This document shows positions 53,727-62,974 of a DNA stretch of 64,000 bases, piece by piece (position 1 is the first letter of the stretch; every line of letters starts with the position of its first letter). A program made the translations under genes and the position numbers. The notes under the pieces were generated by a model. The model was not told the origin of the DNA and ran no database searches. It saw nothing but the letters and a program-made list of their open reading frames with translations. Source of the stretch: Virgifigura deserti (GTDB taxonomy: Bacteria; Pseudomonadota; Alphaproteobacteria; Dongiales; Dongiaceae); contig QOZR01000017.1 of the NCBI GenBank assembly GCA_003576685.1, forward strand, positions 34,096 through 98,095. Reading direction: 5' to 3'.

Positions 53727-54425
53727 ATGAACAAGCCTGAATTACTTACCAACAACAACTGCCAGCTCATTTTCATCGACCACCAGCCGCAGATGGCGTT
53801 CGGCGTCCAGTCGATCGACCGCCAAGTTCTGAAGAACAACACCGTAGCGCTCGCCAAGGCCGCGAAGGTGTTCGGCATCCCCACCACGATCACGACGGTC
53901 GAGACCGAGAGCTTCTCCGGCCACACCTATCCGGAACTGCTGGCCGTCTTTCCCGAGCATCCGCTGCTCGAGCGCACCTCGATGAACTCCTGGGACGACC
54001 AGAAGGTCCGCGACGCGCTCAAGAAGAACGGCCAGAAGAAGGTGATCGTTTCCGGCCTCTGGACCGAGGTCTGCAACAACACCTTCGCCTTTTCCGCGAT
54101 GAGCGAGGGCGGCTATGAGATCTACATGGTCGCCGACGCCTCCGGCGGCACTTCGAAGGAGGCGCACGACTACTCCATGCAGCGCATGATTCAGGCGGGC
54201 GTGGTACCGGTCACCTGGCAGCAGGTCCTGCTCGAATGGCAGCGCGACTGGGCGCGCCGCGACACCTATGACGGCGTCATGGACATCGTCCGCGAGCATT
54301 CCGGGGCCTACGGGATGGGCGCGGACTACGCCTACACCATGGTGCACAAGGCGCCGGAGCGGGTGAAGCACGGTCCGCGGCTCGAGCCGGTGGCGGCTGG
54401 ATCGGCTGTCGCCGCTGCGGAGTAG
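53727..54425 (+). CDS. Isochorismatase-family hydrolase
   Basis: A 232-residue cysteine hydrolase with Asp18 (LIFIDHQPQMAFG) and nucleophile Cys116 (VSGLWTEVCNNTFAFSA). It resembles the YcaC group, whose physiological substrates are mostly unknown. GAGGAGAGAAG precedes ATG 53727. An alanine-rich tail of about 20 residues ends the protein. Same-strand neighbour of the chloroperoxidase-like gene, 56 bp downstream. Confidence 0.92.
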   Translation: MNKPELLTNNNCQLIFIDHQPQMAFGVQSIDRQVLKNNTVALAKAAKVFGIPTTITTVETESFSGHTYPELLAVFPEHPLLERTSMNSWDDQKVRDALKKNGQKKVIVSGLWTEVCNNTFAFSAMSEGGYEIYMVADASGGTSKEAHDYSMQRMIQAGVVPVTWQQVLLEWQRDWARRDTYDGVMDIVREHSGAYGMGADYAYTMVHKAPERVKHGPRLEPVAAGSAVAAAE

Positions 54426-54566
54426 CCTTCCGAATACGTCGGATCTGACGGCTCGATCCTCCCCGCGGCCGTCTCACCCCCCTCCCGGCGCATCTAGCGG
54501 GCCTGCACCGCCCAGCGGGCCCGCCCTTTTTCCAACCGGGGAGACGAAACAGCGAGGACGCGAGAC

Positions 54567-56567
54567 ATGCGCGAGAACCGATGGAACCCCTTGGCAGGCG
54601 CCGCGAGCGTCACTCGCCGGCAGGTGACGAAGTCGGCCGGCGCGCTCGGTCTTCTCGCCTTCATCGCCCCCGTTTGCGCAACCGCCCGAAGCTCCGAGGA
54701 GAATGGCATGACCGGTACGATCATTATCAATGCGCGAGTGACGACGCTCGATCGCGCTAATCCCGAGGGCCAGGCGGTCGCCGTCAGAGATGGTCTGATC
54801 CAGGCCGTGGGACCCCGCGACGAGATCATGCGGTTCGCCAATCGCCGGACCCGCGTGATCGACGCCGGCGGACGGCGGGTGATCCCAGGGCTCAACGACA
54901 GCCACACGCACCTCATCCGTGGCGGGCTCAACTACAACATGGAGCTGAGGTGGGAAGGCGTACCCTCGCTCGCCGATGCGCTCCGCATGCTGAGGAACCA
55001 GGCGGAGCGCACCCCGGCGCCGCAATGGGTCCGCGTGGTCGGCGGCTGGTCCGAGTTCCAGTTCGCCGAACGGCGCATGCCGACGCTCGACGAGATCAAC
55101 GCCGCCGCGCCCGACACGCCGGTCTTCATCCTGCACCTCTACGCCCGCGCGCTCCTCAATCGCGCTGCGCTCAATGCGCTCGGGATCACCAGGGACACGC
55201 CAAACCCGCCCGGCGGCGTGATCGAGAAGGACGCACGCGGCAACCCGACCGGCATGCTGATCGCCAAGCCCTCGGCGCTGATCCTCTACTCGACGCTGGC
55301 GCAGGGCCCGAAGCTGCCACTCGAGGATCAGATCAACTCGACGCGCCACTTCACGCGCGAACTCAATCGCCTCGGCATCACCAGCGTGATCGACGCGGGC
55401 GGCGGCGGGCAGAACTATCCGGAGGACTATCAGGTCATCCAGCGCCTGCACGACGCAGACGAGCTCACCGTACGGATCGCCTACAACCTTTTCGCGCAGA
55501 AGGCGGGCGAGGAGTTGTCGGACTATGAGCGCTGGGTGGAGATGACCGAGCCCGGTGCGGGCTCGGCCTTCTTCCGGATGAACGGCGCGGGCGAGAATCT
55601 CACCTGGTCGGCGGCGGATTTCGAGAACTTCCTTGAGCCGCGGCCCGACCTCGCGCCGACCATGGAACGCGACCTGGAAAAGATCGTCGAACTGCTCGCG
55701 ACCAACGAATGGCCGTTTCGTATCCATGCGACCTATGACGAGTCGATCGACCGCTTCCTGACCGTCTTCGAGCGGGTCAACCAGAAACAGCCCTTCAAGA
55801 CCCGCTTCATCATCGACCATGCCGAGACAATCTCGGACCGCAACATCGAGCGGGTGAAGGCGCTCGGCGGCGGCATCGCGACCCAGCACCGCATGGCCTT
55901 CCAGGGCGAATATTTCGTCGACCGCTACGGCGCCGAAGCCGCAAGGCTGACACCGCCGATCGCCAGAATGCTTGAAATGGACGTGCCCGTCGGCGCCGGG
56001 ACCGACGCGACGCGCGTCGCATCCTACGACCCATGGGTCAGCCTCTACTGGCTGACGACCGGCAAGACACTCGGCGGCATGCCGCTCTACGGCGAGGAGA
56101 ACGTCCTCGACCGCGAGACGGCGCTCAGGCTCTGGACGCAAGGGTCCGCCTGGTTCTCAGGCGAGCAGGACGTCAAGGGCACGCTCGCGCCCGGACAGTA
56201 TGGAGATCTCGCGATCCTCTCGGCGGACCTGATGTCCGTCCCCCCGGAAGAGATCCGGCGCATCAACGCAGTGATGACTATGGTCGGCGGCAAGGTGGTC
56301 TATGGCGAGGAGGATTTCGCCGATCTCGCGCCGCCGCTGCCGCCGGCGAGCCCCTCATGGACGCCGGTCGGGGCGTTCGCCAGCCCGGGCATGCGGACCG
56401 CTTCTGTGCAGCCGTCCGTCCAGCACGCGCGCAGCTGCCATGACGGCTGCGCCAGCGCCTGCGGAATCCACGGCCACGACCACCGGATCGCCTGGGCCAA
56501 CCCGATCCCCGTGCGCGACCTCAAGTCCTTCTGGGGCGCGCTCGGCTGCTCGTGCTTCGGGGTTTGA
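54567..56567 (+). CDS. YtcJ-type amidohydrolase with Tat leader and Cys/His-rich tail
   Basis: A 666-residue protein. Tat signal: TRRQVTKSAGALGLLAFIA. The amidohydrolase barrel has metal ligands His113 and His115 (NDSHTHL), RFIIDHAETI and a late VGAGTDATRVASYDPW block with the catalytic Asp. After the normal family end (about 605) comes a tail with ARSCHDGCASACGIHGHDH and GALGCSCFGV, five cysteines and several histidines. Probably periplasmic. The substrate is unknown; family members act on N-acyl or formamide-type compounds. Confidence 0.88.
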   Translation: MRENRWNPLAGAASVTRRQVTKSAGALGLLAFIAPVCATARSSEENGMTGTIIINARVTTLDRANPEGQAVAVRDGLIQAVGPRDEIMRFANRRTRVIDAGGRRVIPGLNDSHTHLIRGGLNYNMELRWEGVPSLADALRMLRNQAERTPAPQWVRVVGGWSEFQFAERRMPTLDEINAAAPDTPVFILHLYARALLNRAALNALGITRDTPNPPGGVIEKDARGNPTGMLIAKPSALILYSTLAQGPKLPLEDQINSTRHFTRELNRLGITSVIDAGGGGQNYPEDYQVIQRLHDADELTVRIAYNLFAQKAGEELSDYERWVEMTEPGAGSAFFRMNGAGENLTWSAADFENFLEPRPDLAPTMERDLEKIVELLATNEWPFRIHATYDESIDRFLTVFERVNQKQPFKTRFIIDHAETISDRNIERVKALGGGIATQHRMAFQGEYFVDRYGAEAARLTPPIARMLEMDVPVGAGTDATRVASYDPWVSLYWLTTGKTLGGMPLYGEENVLDRETALRLWTQGSAWFSGEQDVKGTLAPGQYGDLAILSADLMSVPPEEIRRINAVMTMVGGKVVYGEEDFADLAPPLPPASPSWTPVGAFASPGMRTASVQPSVQHARSCHDGCASACGIHGHDHRIAWANPIPVRDLKSFWGALGCSCFGV

Positions 56568-56591
56568 GCGGTGAGGAAAGCGGGTGAAACC

Positions 56592-58265
56592 ATGACGCAA
56601 GCCGTTCCCAAGGCTACGGGGATGGAGGCCGGACCGCCGATCTCCTCCTGGTTGCCCTTCTCCCATCGAGCCTTCGCGCTGCTCTGGACCGCGACGCTGA
56701 TCTCCAACGTCGGCACCTGGATGCACGATGTCGGCGCGGGCTGGCTCATGACGACCCTCAGTCCGTCCCCGGCGATCGTCGCCCTGGTGCAGGCGGCGAC
56801 GACCTTGCCGTTCTTCCTCTTCGCCCTGTTCGCCGGCGCGCTCGCCGACCGCGTCGACAAGCGTCGCTTCTTGATCGTCGTGAACGTCGGTCTGGCGGTT
56901 GTGGTCACGGCGCTGGCCGCACTGACCGCCCTCGGCTGGATGACGTCCAGAGGGCTTCTGGCGTTCACCTTCGTGATCGGTACCGGCGCTGCCTTCATGG
57001 CGCCGGCCTGGCAGGCGATCGTGCCGTCCCTCGTGCCACGGGAGATCCTGCAGCCGGCGATCGCCCTCAACTCCATGGGCATCAACATCAGCCGGGCGAT
57101 CGGGCCGGCCCTGGCCGGCTTCCTCATCACCGCGCTCGGCCTTGCCGCACCCTTCGTCGTCAACGCAGCGAGCTACCTCGTTATCATCGCCGCCTTGATC
57201 GCCTGGAGGCCACCGCCGTCACCGCCGCGCAGCCTGCCGCCTGAACCCCTGCTCGGTGCCATGGCGACCGGCATCCGGCATGCCAGCCGGAACGGCCCCC
57301 TCAAGGCGACGCTGGTGCGCTCCTTCGGCTTCTTTACCTTCGCAAGCGCCTATTGGGCGCTCCTGCCGCTGGCCGTGCGCGGGCTGCCGGGTGGTGGGGC
57401 CGAGCTTTACGGCCTGCTGCTCGCCGCCATCGGCGGCGGCGCCGTCGTGGGTGCGCTGGCGTTGCCGAAGATCCGGCCGAAGGCCGACTCGAACCTCCTC
57501 GCGGCGGCCGGTACGGTGGCGGTCGCCGCCGCGATGGCAGCGCTCGGACTGGCGACCAGTACCGCTTCCGCCCTTCCAGGCGCCGTTCTTTGCGGCCTCG
57601 GCTGGATCACGGTGCTGACCAGCATCAACGTCTCCGCCCAGACGGCGCTGCCCAACTGGGTACGGGCGCGTGGCCTGGCGATCTCGCTGATGGTCTTCTT
57701 CGGCTGCATGGCGGCGGGCTCCGCCATCTGGGGTCAGGTCGCCACATGGACGTCCATACCGACGGCACTCTTGATCGCCGCGGCCGGAGCGCTTGTCGCC
57801 ATACCGCTCACCTGGCGTGCCAGACTCGGGCAAGGCGAAAACCTCGATCTCACGCCCTCCATGAGCTGGGCCGCGCCGGTCGTTGCCGAGGACTTTGACG
57901 ACCACCTGGATCGAGGGCCAGTGCTAGTCACGATCCGCTATCGCATCGACGAGGCGGACTCAGGTCAATTCCTCAAAGCAATCCACGAGCTTTCAGACGA
58001 ACGCTACCGGGATGGCGCGTACAACTGGGGCGTCTCTCAGGACTCCGCCGAGCCCCGCGTCTGGATCGAATGGTTCTTCGTTTCGAGCTGGGCGGAGCAC
58101 TTGCGCCAGCACGAGCGCGCGACCGGGCACGATCAGGATGTCCATGACACCGTGCGCGCCTACCACCGCGGCGGGATCCCGCCGGAAGTCCGGCATTACC
58201 TCGCGCCGCCGCACAATGCGGCGCGCCATCTCACCAAGCCTGACGCAGAAAGGCCGCAACCATGA
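56592..58265 (+). CDS. MFS transporter (EntS type) with C-terminal monooxygenase-like domain
   Basis: A protein of about 557 residues. Residues 20-415 form an MFS_3 permease with about 12 membrane segments (LISNVGTWMHDVGAGWLMT and FALFAGALADRVDKRRFLI). Residues 440-550 are soluble and resemble an antibiotic-biosynthesis-monooxygenase (ABM) dimerisation fold (VLVTIRYRIDEADSGQFLKA, EWFFVSSWAEHLRQHERAT). ATG 56592 has AAAGCGGGTGAAACC upstream. It overlaps the next gene (ATGA). Probably an exporter. Confidence 0.88.
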   Translation: MTQAVPKATGMEAGPPISSWLPFSHRAFALLWTATLISNVGTWMHDVGAGWLMTTLSPSPAIVALVQAATTLPFFLFALFAGALADRVDKRRFLIVVNVGLAVVVTALAALTALGWMTSRGLLAFTFVIGTGAAFMAPAWQAIVPSLVPREILQPAIALNSMGINISRAIGPALAGFLITALGLAAPFVVNAASYLVIIAALIAWRPPPSPPRSLPPEPLLGAMATGIRHASRNGPLKATLVRSFGFFTFASAYWALLPLAVRGLPGGGAELYGLLLAAIGGGAVVGALALPKIRPKADSNLLAAAGTVAVAAAMAALGLATSTASALPGAVLCGLGWITVLTSINVSAQTALPNWVRARGLAISLMVFFGCMAAGSAIWGQVATWTSIPTALLIAAAGALVAIPLTWRARLGQGENLDLTPSMSWAAPVVAEDFDDHLDRGPVLVTIRYRIDEADSGQFLKAIHELSDERYRDGAYNWGVSQDSAEPRVWIEWFFVSSWAEHLRQHERATGHDQDVHDTVRAYHRGGIPPEVRHYLAPPHNAARHLTKPDAERPQP

Positions 58266-58483
58266 AGATCGCGCTCGGACTACTGCTTGCGCTTGCCATA
58301 GGAGTCGCCTGCCGTCTTGTCGCTATTCCGCTACCGGCGCCGCCGGTCCTGATCGGCGCGCTGCTCGTGCTTGCGATGACTCTAGGTTACGTCGTCACCG
58401 ACCGTTTCGCTGCGCACCGGAAAGCGACGACGAAGCCGCTCTGCGGCGGCCCGTTGGGAAAGACAAAGGAAGCTCAAACATGA
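58262..58483 (+). CDS. XapX-domain small membrane protein, first copy
   Basis: A 73-residue protein with two hydrophobic segments, around GLLLALAIGVACRLVAIPLP and GALLVLAMTLGYVVTD, the XapX pattern (cysteine-arginine after helix one, LPAPP between). A basic cytoplasmic tail follows. Overlaps both neighbours by four bases. Function unknown. Confidence 0.88.
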   Translation: MKIALGLLLALAIGVACRLVAIPLPAPPVLIGALLVLAMTLGYVVTDRFAAHRKATTKPLCGGPLGKTKEAQT

Positions 58484-58656
58484 TCAGCGCCTCTATCGGC
58501 CTCATCCTCGGCTGCCTGATCGGCGTCGGCTGCCGCTGGTTCGACCTCCCGCTGCCCGCCCCGCCACGCATCGTCGGCGCGCTCCTGGTCGTGGCGATGA
58601 CGCTCGGGTTCCTTGGAGCCGACTTCGCCTTGGCCCAATGGGGGACTGTTCCGTGA
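58480..58656 (+). CDS. XapX-domain small membrane protein, second copy
   Basis: A 58-residue protein with the same pattern as the preceding one: GLILGCLIGVGCRWFDLPLP, APPRIVGALLVVAMTLGF. A tandem duplication, coupled by ATGA overlap to the first copy. It has diverged strongly and lacks the tail, so the two probably do different jobs or form a heteromer. Confidence 0.88.
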   Translation: MISASIGLILGCLIGVGCRWFDLPLPAPPRIVGALLVVAMTLGFLGADFALAQWGTVP

Positions 58657-59112
58657 GAGGCCCCATTCTTGATGCCCAGATACTGGTCGGTGCCGAAGCC
58701 GCTCGCGCAGCGGCGGATCATCAGTTGCTCCTCGCTGCCAGACTCTGCCTCGCCGCCGTTTTTCTCTATAGCGGCGCGACGAAACTCTTGAGCTGGCAGG
58801 CGGCGATTGCCGAGTTCGAGCAGCTCGGCTTGCCGTTTTCCCCTCTGGTCGTCGCCGCGACCGTGATCGTAGCTGTCGGGAGGGCTCGCCGTGGCTTTGG
58901 GATGGCGGGTCCGTCTTGCAGCCCTCGGACTTGCCGCATTCACGGTGATCGCCACATTAATCGGTCATCCGTTCTGGACTTTCGAAGGCGTAGACTTCCA
59001 GAGACAGCTGACAACCGCTCTTGAGCATCTCGCCGTTGTCGGCGGCTTTCTCGCGCTCACGGCTCGCGGAGCGGGACGCCTTTCCGTCAGTCACCGGGAG
59101 GCTTCGCCATGA
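58653..59112 (+). pseudogene. DoxX-family membrane protein, interrupted by a frameshift
   Basis: The first frame starts at GTG 58653 (GTGA overlap with the XapX stop) and reads LLLAARLCLAAVFLYSGATK to VVAATVIVAVG. A single extra base near 58877 (GTCGGGAGGGCTC) then shifts the frame. The second frame, LAVALGWRVRLAALGLAAFT to EHLAVVGGFLAL, supplies the remaining DoxX helices and ends at 59112. Removing one base would restore a protein of about 150 residues. Sequencing error, recent mutation or slippage on the G-run are all possible. Confidence 0.8.
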
Positions 59113-59807
59113 TCATCGTCCGTGATCGGAATACTCGAGGCCGCACCCAGTTGGGATGGCTCGACAGCCGCCACACCTTCTCGTTCGGTCACTACCACGA
59201 CCCCAATCACATGGGCTTCGGCGCGCTCAGGGTCATTAACGACGACCGGGTGGCACCCGGCGCCGGATTCGACGAGCACAGCCACGCCGACATGGAAATC
59301 ATTACCTACGTCCTCCAAGGCGCGCTCGAACACAAAGACAGCCTCGGCAACGGCTCGGTCATCTCTCCGGGCGACGTCCAGCGCATGTCGGCAGGGACCG
59401 GCGTCACTCACAGCGAATACAATCCATCCAGCAGTGAGCCCGTGCATTTCCTGCAGCTCTGGATCATCCCCGATGCAAGGGGCATTACGCCCAGCTATGA
59501 GCAGAAACGCTTTCGGCTCGACGAGCGGCAGGGACGCCTCCGCCTCATCGGCAACCGGTGGGGCTCGGAAGGCGCCATTACCATTCATCAAGACGTGGCG
59601 ATCTATGCGGCCGAGATCGCCGAAGGAGAACGCATCGCCTATCAACTCGCCGACGGGCGAAAGGCCTGGGTACACGTCGCCCGCGGTATCGTTCGCCTTA
59701 ACGGCGATGAGCTGCGCGAGGGTGACGGAGCCGCCATTGCGGATGAGCGCAAGATTGTGCTCGACACGGAGCACCGCGCCGAGGTTCTCCTCTTTGATCT
59801 CGAGTGA
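59109..59807 (+). CDS. Pirin-family protein, YhaK-like
   Basis: A 232-residue bicupin. Metal ligands in the N-terminal cupin: His57 and His59 (FDEHSHADME), His101 and Glu103 (GVTHSEYN). The opening RGRTQLGWLDSRHTFSFGHY is characteristic. Some pirins have quercetin 2,3-dioxygenase activity, others act as redox sensors. It overlaps the DoxX gene end by ATGA. Confidence 0.93.
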   Translation: MIIVRDRNTRGRTQLGWLDSRHTFSFGHYHDPNHMGFGALRVINDDRVAPGAGFDEHSHADMEIITYVLQGALEHKDSLGNGSVISPGDVQRMSAGTGVTHSEYNPSSSEPVHFLQLWIIPDARGITPSYEQKRFRLDERQGRLRLIGNRWGSEGAITIHQDVAIYAAEIAEGERIAYQLADGRKAWVHVARGIVRLNGDELREGDGAAIADERKIVLDTEHRAEVLLFDLE

Positions 59808-59810
59808 CAA

Positions 59811-61208
59811 ATGCGATGGGCGCTCCTCATGGCGGGAATCTGTGCGGCCGCCCTGAATGGACTACCGGCCCGCGCCGACGAGGTGTGCCAGGCGGGCATT
59901 AACAAGCTCCGCTACGAGGACGACATCGCCTGCTTTCGCGATCCGACCAATCGCGAGAGCCCGCTCGATGCGCTGAAATTCGTTCCCTTTGACGAAATAG
60001 GCGAGGTCTATCTCAGCCTCGGCGGCGAGCTCCGGCAACGCTACGAGTACACGCACGATCCCTCGTTCGGCGAGGACCCGCAGGACGAGGCGGGGGTCTG
60101 GCTCCAGCGCTATGTGCTCCATGGCGATCTCCAATTGGGGCCGCATTTGCGTGTCTTCGGTGAGCTCTTCAGCGCGCTTGAGGCAGGCCGCAAGCATGGG
60201 CCGAGCCCGGTCGACGAGAACGAGCTCGAGGTCCAAAACGCCTTCATCGACCTCAGCTTCTCCCCGACTCATCAGTCAGGGTTGACGCTCCGCACTGGGC
60301 GGCAGGAGCTACAGTACGGCTCCGGGCGCCTAGTCGACGTGCGCGAGGGGCCGAACGTCCGGCGTGCCTTCGACGCGGCCCGCGTCATCTTCGAATTGAC
60401 GGATTGGCGCGTGGATGGTCTCGCCGCGCGCCCCCGTGCCACGAACCCGGGGGTGTTCGATGACGACGCGAATGACGATCAGGCCCTGTGGGGCCTCTAT
60501 GCGACCGGCGGCGAGCGGATGCTGCCGTTTGGCAGCTTGGACCTCTACTATCTGGGATTCCAAGACGATAGGGGGACGTTCGAGCAGGGCACTGAAAAGG
60601 AAAAGCGTCATTCAGTTGGGTTCCGTCTCTGGGGCGAAGAAGGGAATTGGGACTGGAACTGGGAGGCCATCTACCAGTTCGGCTCATTCGGCGACGACGA
60701 CATCCGCGCCTGGACCATCGCTTCGGAGACCGGCTACACATGGGTCGAGGTTGGCTGGCGGCCGCGCATTGCGCTTAGCGCCAATATCGCCAGCGGCGAC
60801 GGCGATCCCGGCGACGCTAACCTCGGCACCTTCAACCCTCTATTCCCGCGCGGTAATTATTTCTCGGAGGCTGCGGCCCTGGGGCCACGCAACTTCTTCA
60901 ATGTTCATCCCTTCCTAACGGTGAAGCCGGCCCAGGATTGGTCGGTCACTACTGACGTGAACTTTTTCTGGCGCCTTGAGACCGAGGATGGCCTCTACAG
61001 TCCGAGCGGCCGGCTGATCCGGGGGGCGAATGGCAGCGACGAGCGTTTCGTCGGTTCGGCCGTCTCGCTCACCTCGGATTATGCCATTACCGAGCATCTG
61101 ACTTTCACGGCGATCTACACCCACTTCTTCGCCGGAGACTTCATCAAGGCGACGGGACCATCCGACGACATTGATTTCCTCGAATTCACCTTGCAGTTCA
61201 AGTTCTGA
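59811..61208 (+). CDS. Alginate-export-like outer membrane porin
   Basis: A 465-residue protein with a Sec signal (RWALLMAGICAAALNGLPARA) and alternating beta strands. LSLGGELRQRYEYT and LRTGRQELQYGSGRLVDVRE are the alginate_exp (AlgE-like) signature. The last residues, LEFTLQFKF, end with the aromatic residue that outer-membrane barrels use for assembly. It likely passes an anionic or hydrophobic small compound, not necessarily alginate; no alginate genes are near. Confidence 0.9.
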   Translation: MRWALLMAGICAAALNGLPARADEVCQAGINKLRYEDDIACFRDPTNRESPLDALKFVPFDEIGEVYLSLGGELRQRYEYTHDPSFGEDPQDEAGVWLQRYVLHGDLQLGPHLRVFGELFSALEAGRKHGPSPVDENELEVQNAFIDLSFSPTHQSGLTLRTGRQELQYGSGRLVDVREGPNVRRAFDAARVIFELTDWRVDGLAARPRATNPGVFDDDANDDQALWGLYATGGERMLPFGSLDLYYLGFQDDRGTFEQGTEKEKRHSVGFRLWGEEGNWDWNWEAIYQFGSFGDDDIRAWTIASETGYTWVEVGWRPRIALSANIASGDGDPGDANLGTFNPLFPRGNYFSEAAALGPRNFFNVHPFLTVKPAQDWSVTTDVNFFWRLETEDGLYSPSGRLIRGANGSDERFVGSAVSLTSDYAITEHLTFTAIYTHFFAGDFIKATGPSDDIDFLEFTLQFKF

Positions 61209-61301
61209 CACGATTTTATTGGTCGTTTTCATAAAGAATTACTTCGAATTAATGGCATAAGACACTAGCTCTTAGAACCTGTTTGAGCGAAGGAGAGCAT
61301 C

Positions 61302-62246
61302 ATGAGCTGGAACCCCACGCAGACCCCCGATTGTCCCGAAGCCAGCGGCCTCGACGCGATCGAGACCCTCATCATCCCCCGCACCCGTGACCTTGGCGGG
61401 TTCGAGGTCCGCCGCGCCCTGCCCGCGCCCAAGCGGCAGATGGTCGGCCCCTTCATCTTTTTCGACCAGATGGGTCCGGCCGAATTCCTGACCGGAGGTG
61501 GCATTGACGTGCGCCCGCATCCGCATATCGGCCTTGCCACCGTGACCTATCTTTACGAGGGCGCGTTCCATCACCGCGACAGCACCGGCGCCGACCAGAT
61601 GGTCTATCCCGGCGAGGTGAACTGGATGATCGCCGGCAATGGCGTCACCCATTCCGAACGCACCAGCGAAGAGATGCGCCGCCGGCCCGGCTCTGCATTC
61701 GGAATCCAGACCTGGGTTGCTCTGCCGGACCACGCGGAAGACACGGCCGCGACGTTCGAGCATCACGGTCGCGAGGCCTTGCCCTTCATCGAGGATGAAG
61801 GCAAGCAGGTTCGCCTGATCCTCGGCTCGGCCTGGGGCGCACGCGCGCCGGTCAAGACGTTCACCGAAACCTTCTATGCCGACGTCGTGCTGGCTGCAGG
61901 TGCCAAATTGCCGCTGCCCGACGATCACGAGGATCGGGGAGTCTATGTCGTCGAGGGCAGTATCCTTGTCGCCGGAACCAGCTTCGCCGCGGGGCAGATG
62001 ATGGTCTTCCGCCCCGGTGACCACATCAGCCTGACGGCCGGCGAGACCGGCGCGCGGCTGATGGTGCTGGGCGGCGAGACGATGAATGGGCCGCGCTATA
62101 TTTCGTGGAACTTCGTCGCATCGTCGCAAGAGAAGATCGACGCCGCAAAAGAGGCCTGGCGCAAGGGCGACTGGGAGCATGGCCGCTTCCGACTACCTCC
62201 CGGCGATGAGGCAGAGTTCATTCCACTGCCCGAACAGCTGAACTGA
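61302..62246 (+). CDS. Pirin-family protein, second type
   Basis: A 314-residue bicupin. N-terminal cupin ligands: His73 and His75 (RPHPHIGLATVTYL), His117 and Glu119 (NGVTHSERTS). The C-terminal cupin lacks obvious ligands. It differs from the YhaK-like pirin at 59109 and is closer to classical human-type pirins. AAGGAGAG precedes the ATG. Confidence 0.93.
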   Translation: MSWNPTQTPDCPEASGLDAIETLIIPRTRDLGGFEVRRALPAPKRQMVGPFIFFDQMGPAEFLTGGGIDVRPHPHIGLATVTYLYEGAFHHRDSTGADQMVYPGEVNWMIAGNGVTHSERTSEEMRRRPGSAFGIQTWVALPDHAEDTAATFEHHGREALPFIEDEGKQVRLILGSAWGARAPVKTFTETFYADVVLAAGAKLPLPDDHEDRGVYVVEGSILVAGTSFAAGQMMVFRPGDHISLTAGETGARLMVLGGETMNGPRYISWNFVASSQEKIDAAKEAWRKGDWEHGRFRLPPGDEAEFIPLPEQLN

Positions 62247-62373
62247 TCAGGGCACAGGTTCAGCTGGCTCTCGGTGATGCCCATGTCACCTATCGCGCGA
62301 CGCTAGGGCGGACCGGGCTGTCGAACAATGTTCGTCGGCATACCCATCCACAACTATGAAAGGAGAACGAGAA

Positions 62374-62772
62374 ATGACTAAACGCCAAGCAATCTTTCCC
62401 GCAAACAGGCACGCTCTTTACGAAGAACATGGCTATTCCGCAGCGATCCGATCAGGCGATCTTCTTTTTATTTCGGGGCAAGTCGGCAGCCGTGGCGATG
62501 GAAAACCCGAACCCGATTTCGAACGTCAGGTCCAGCTGGCCTTCGACAACCTCAAGGCTACACTCGACGCTGCAGGCTGCACGTTCGACGATGTCGTGGA
62601 CGTCACGACGTTCCACACGGACCCGGAAAACCAGTTCGCAGCTGTCATGGCAGTCAGGCAAAGGAACTTCACCCAAACGCCTTACGCGAACTGGACAGCC
62701 ATTGGGGTGAACTGGCTTGCCGGTTTCGATTTCGAGATCAAGGTCATCGCGCGCATACCAGAGAGCAAGTAA
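62374..62772 (+). CDS. RidA/YjgF-family protein
   Basis: A 132-residue protein of the Rid family. LLFISGQVGSRGDG, AFDNLKATLDAAG, DDVVDVTTFHTD and AIGVNWLAGFDFEIKVIARI are the conserved strands. In true RidA an arginine near the C-terminus (IEVxARI) binds 2-aminoacrylate and hydrolyses it; here the matching sequence is VIARI with its arginine. AAGGAG precedes ATG 62374. Confidence 0.92.
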   Translation: MTKRQAIFPANRHALYEEHGYSAAIRSGDLLFISGQVGSRGDGKPEPDFERQVQLAFDNLKATLDAAGCTFDDVVDVTTFHTDPENQFAAVMAVRQRNFTQTPYANWTAIGVNWLAGFDFEIKVIARIPESK

Positions 62773-62974
62773 ATCCTGAGGCTCTCACTCATCCGGTGGC
62801 ACAGCCAATCTCCCGCCGAACCGCATGATCTTTCGGTCCCGGATAGGCGGATCAGCCACCGGTTGCGTCAAGGACTGACGCGCAGGTTCCGAGATTCGAT
62901 CGGGCGTTCCGCGTTCACCGCCACAGCTTCACGACGCTCCAGATTCCCACAGCCAATAATAAAGGAGACAGTCC

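Noticed and set aside
54474..56141. Minus-strand open frame of 555 codons
   Set aside because: Antisense to the amidohydrolase, which has signal peptide, metal ligands and codon structure on the plus strand.
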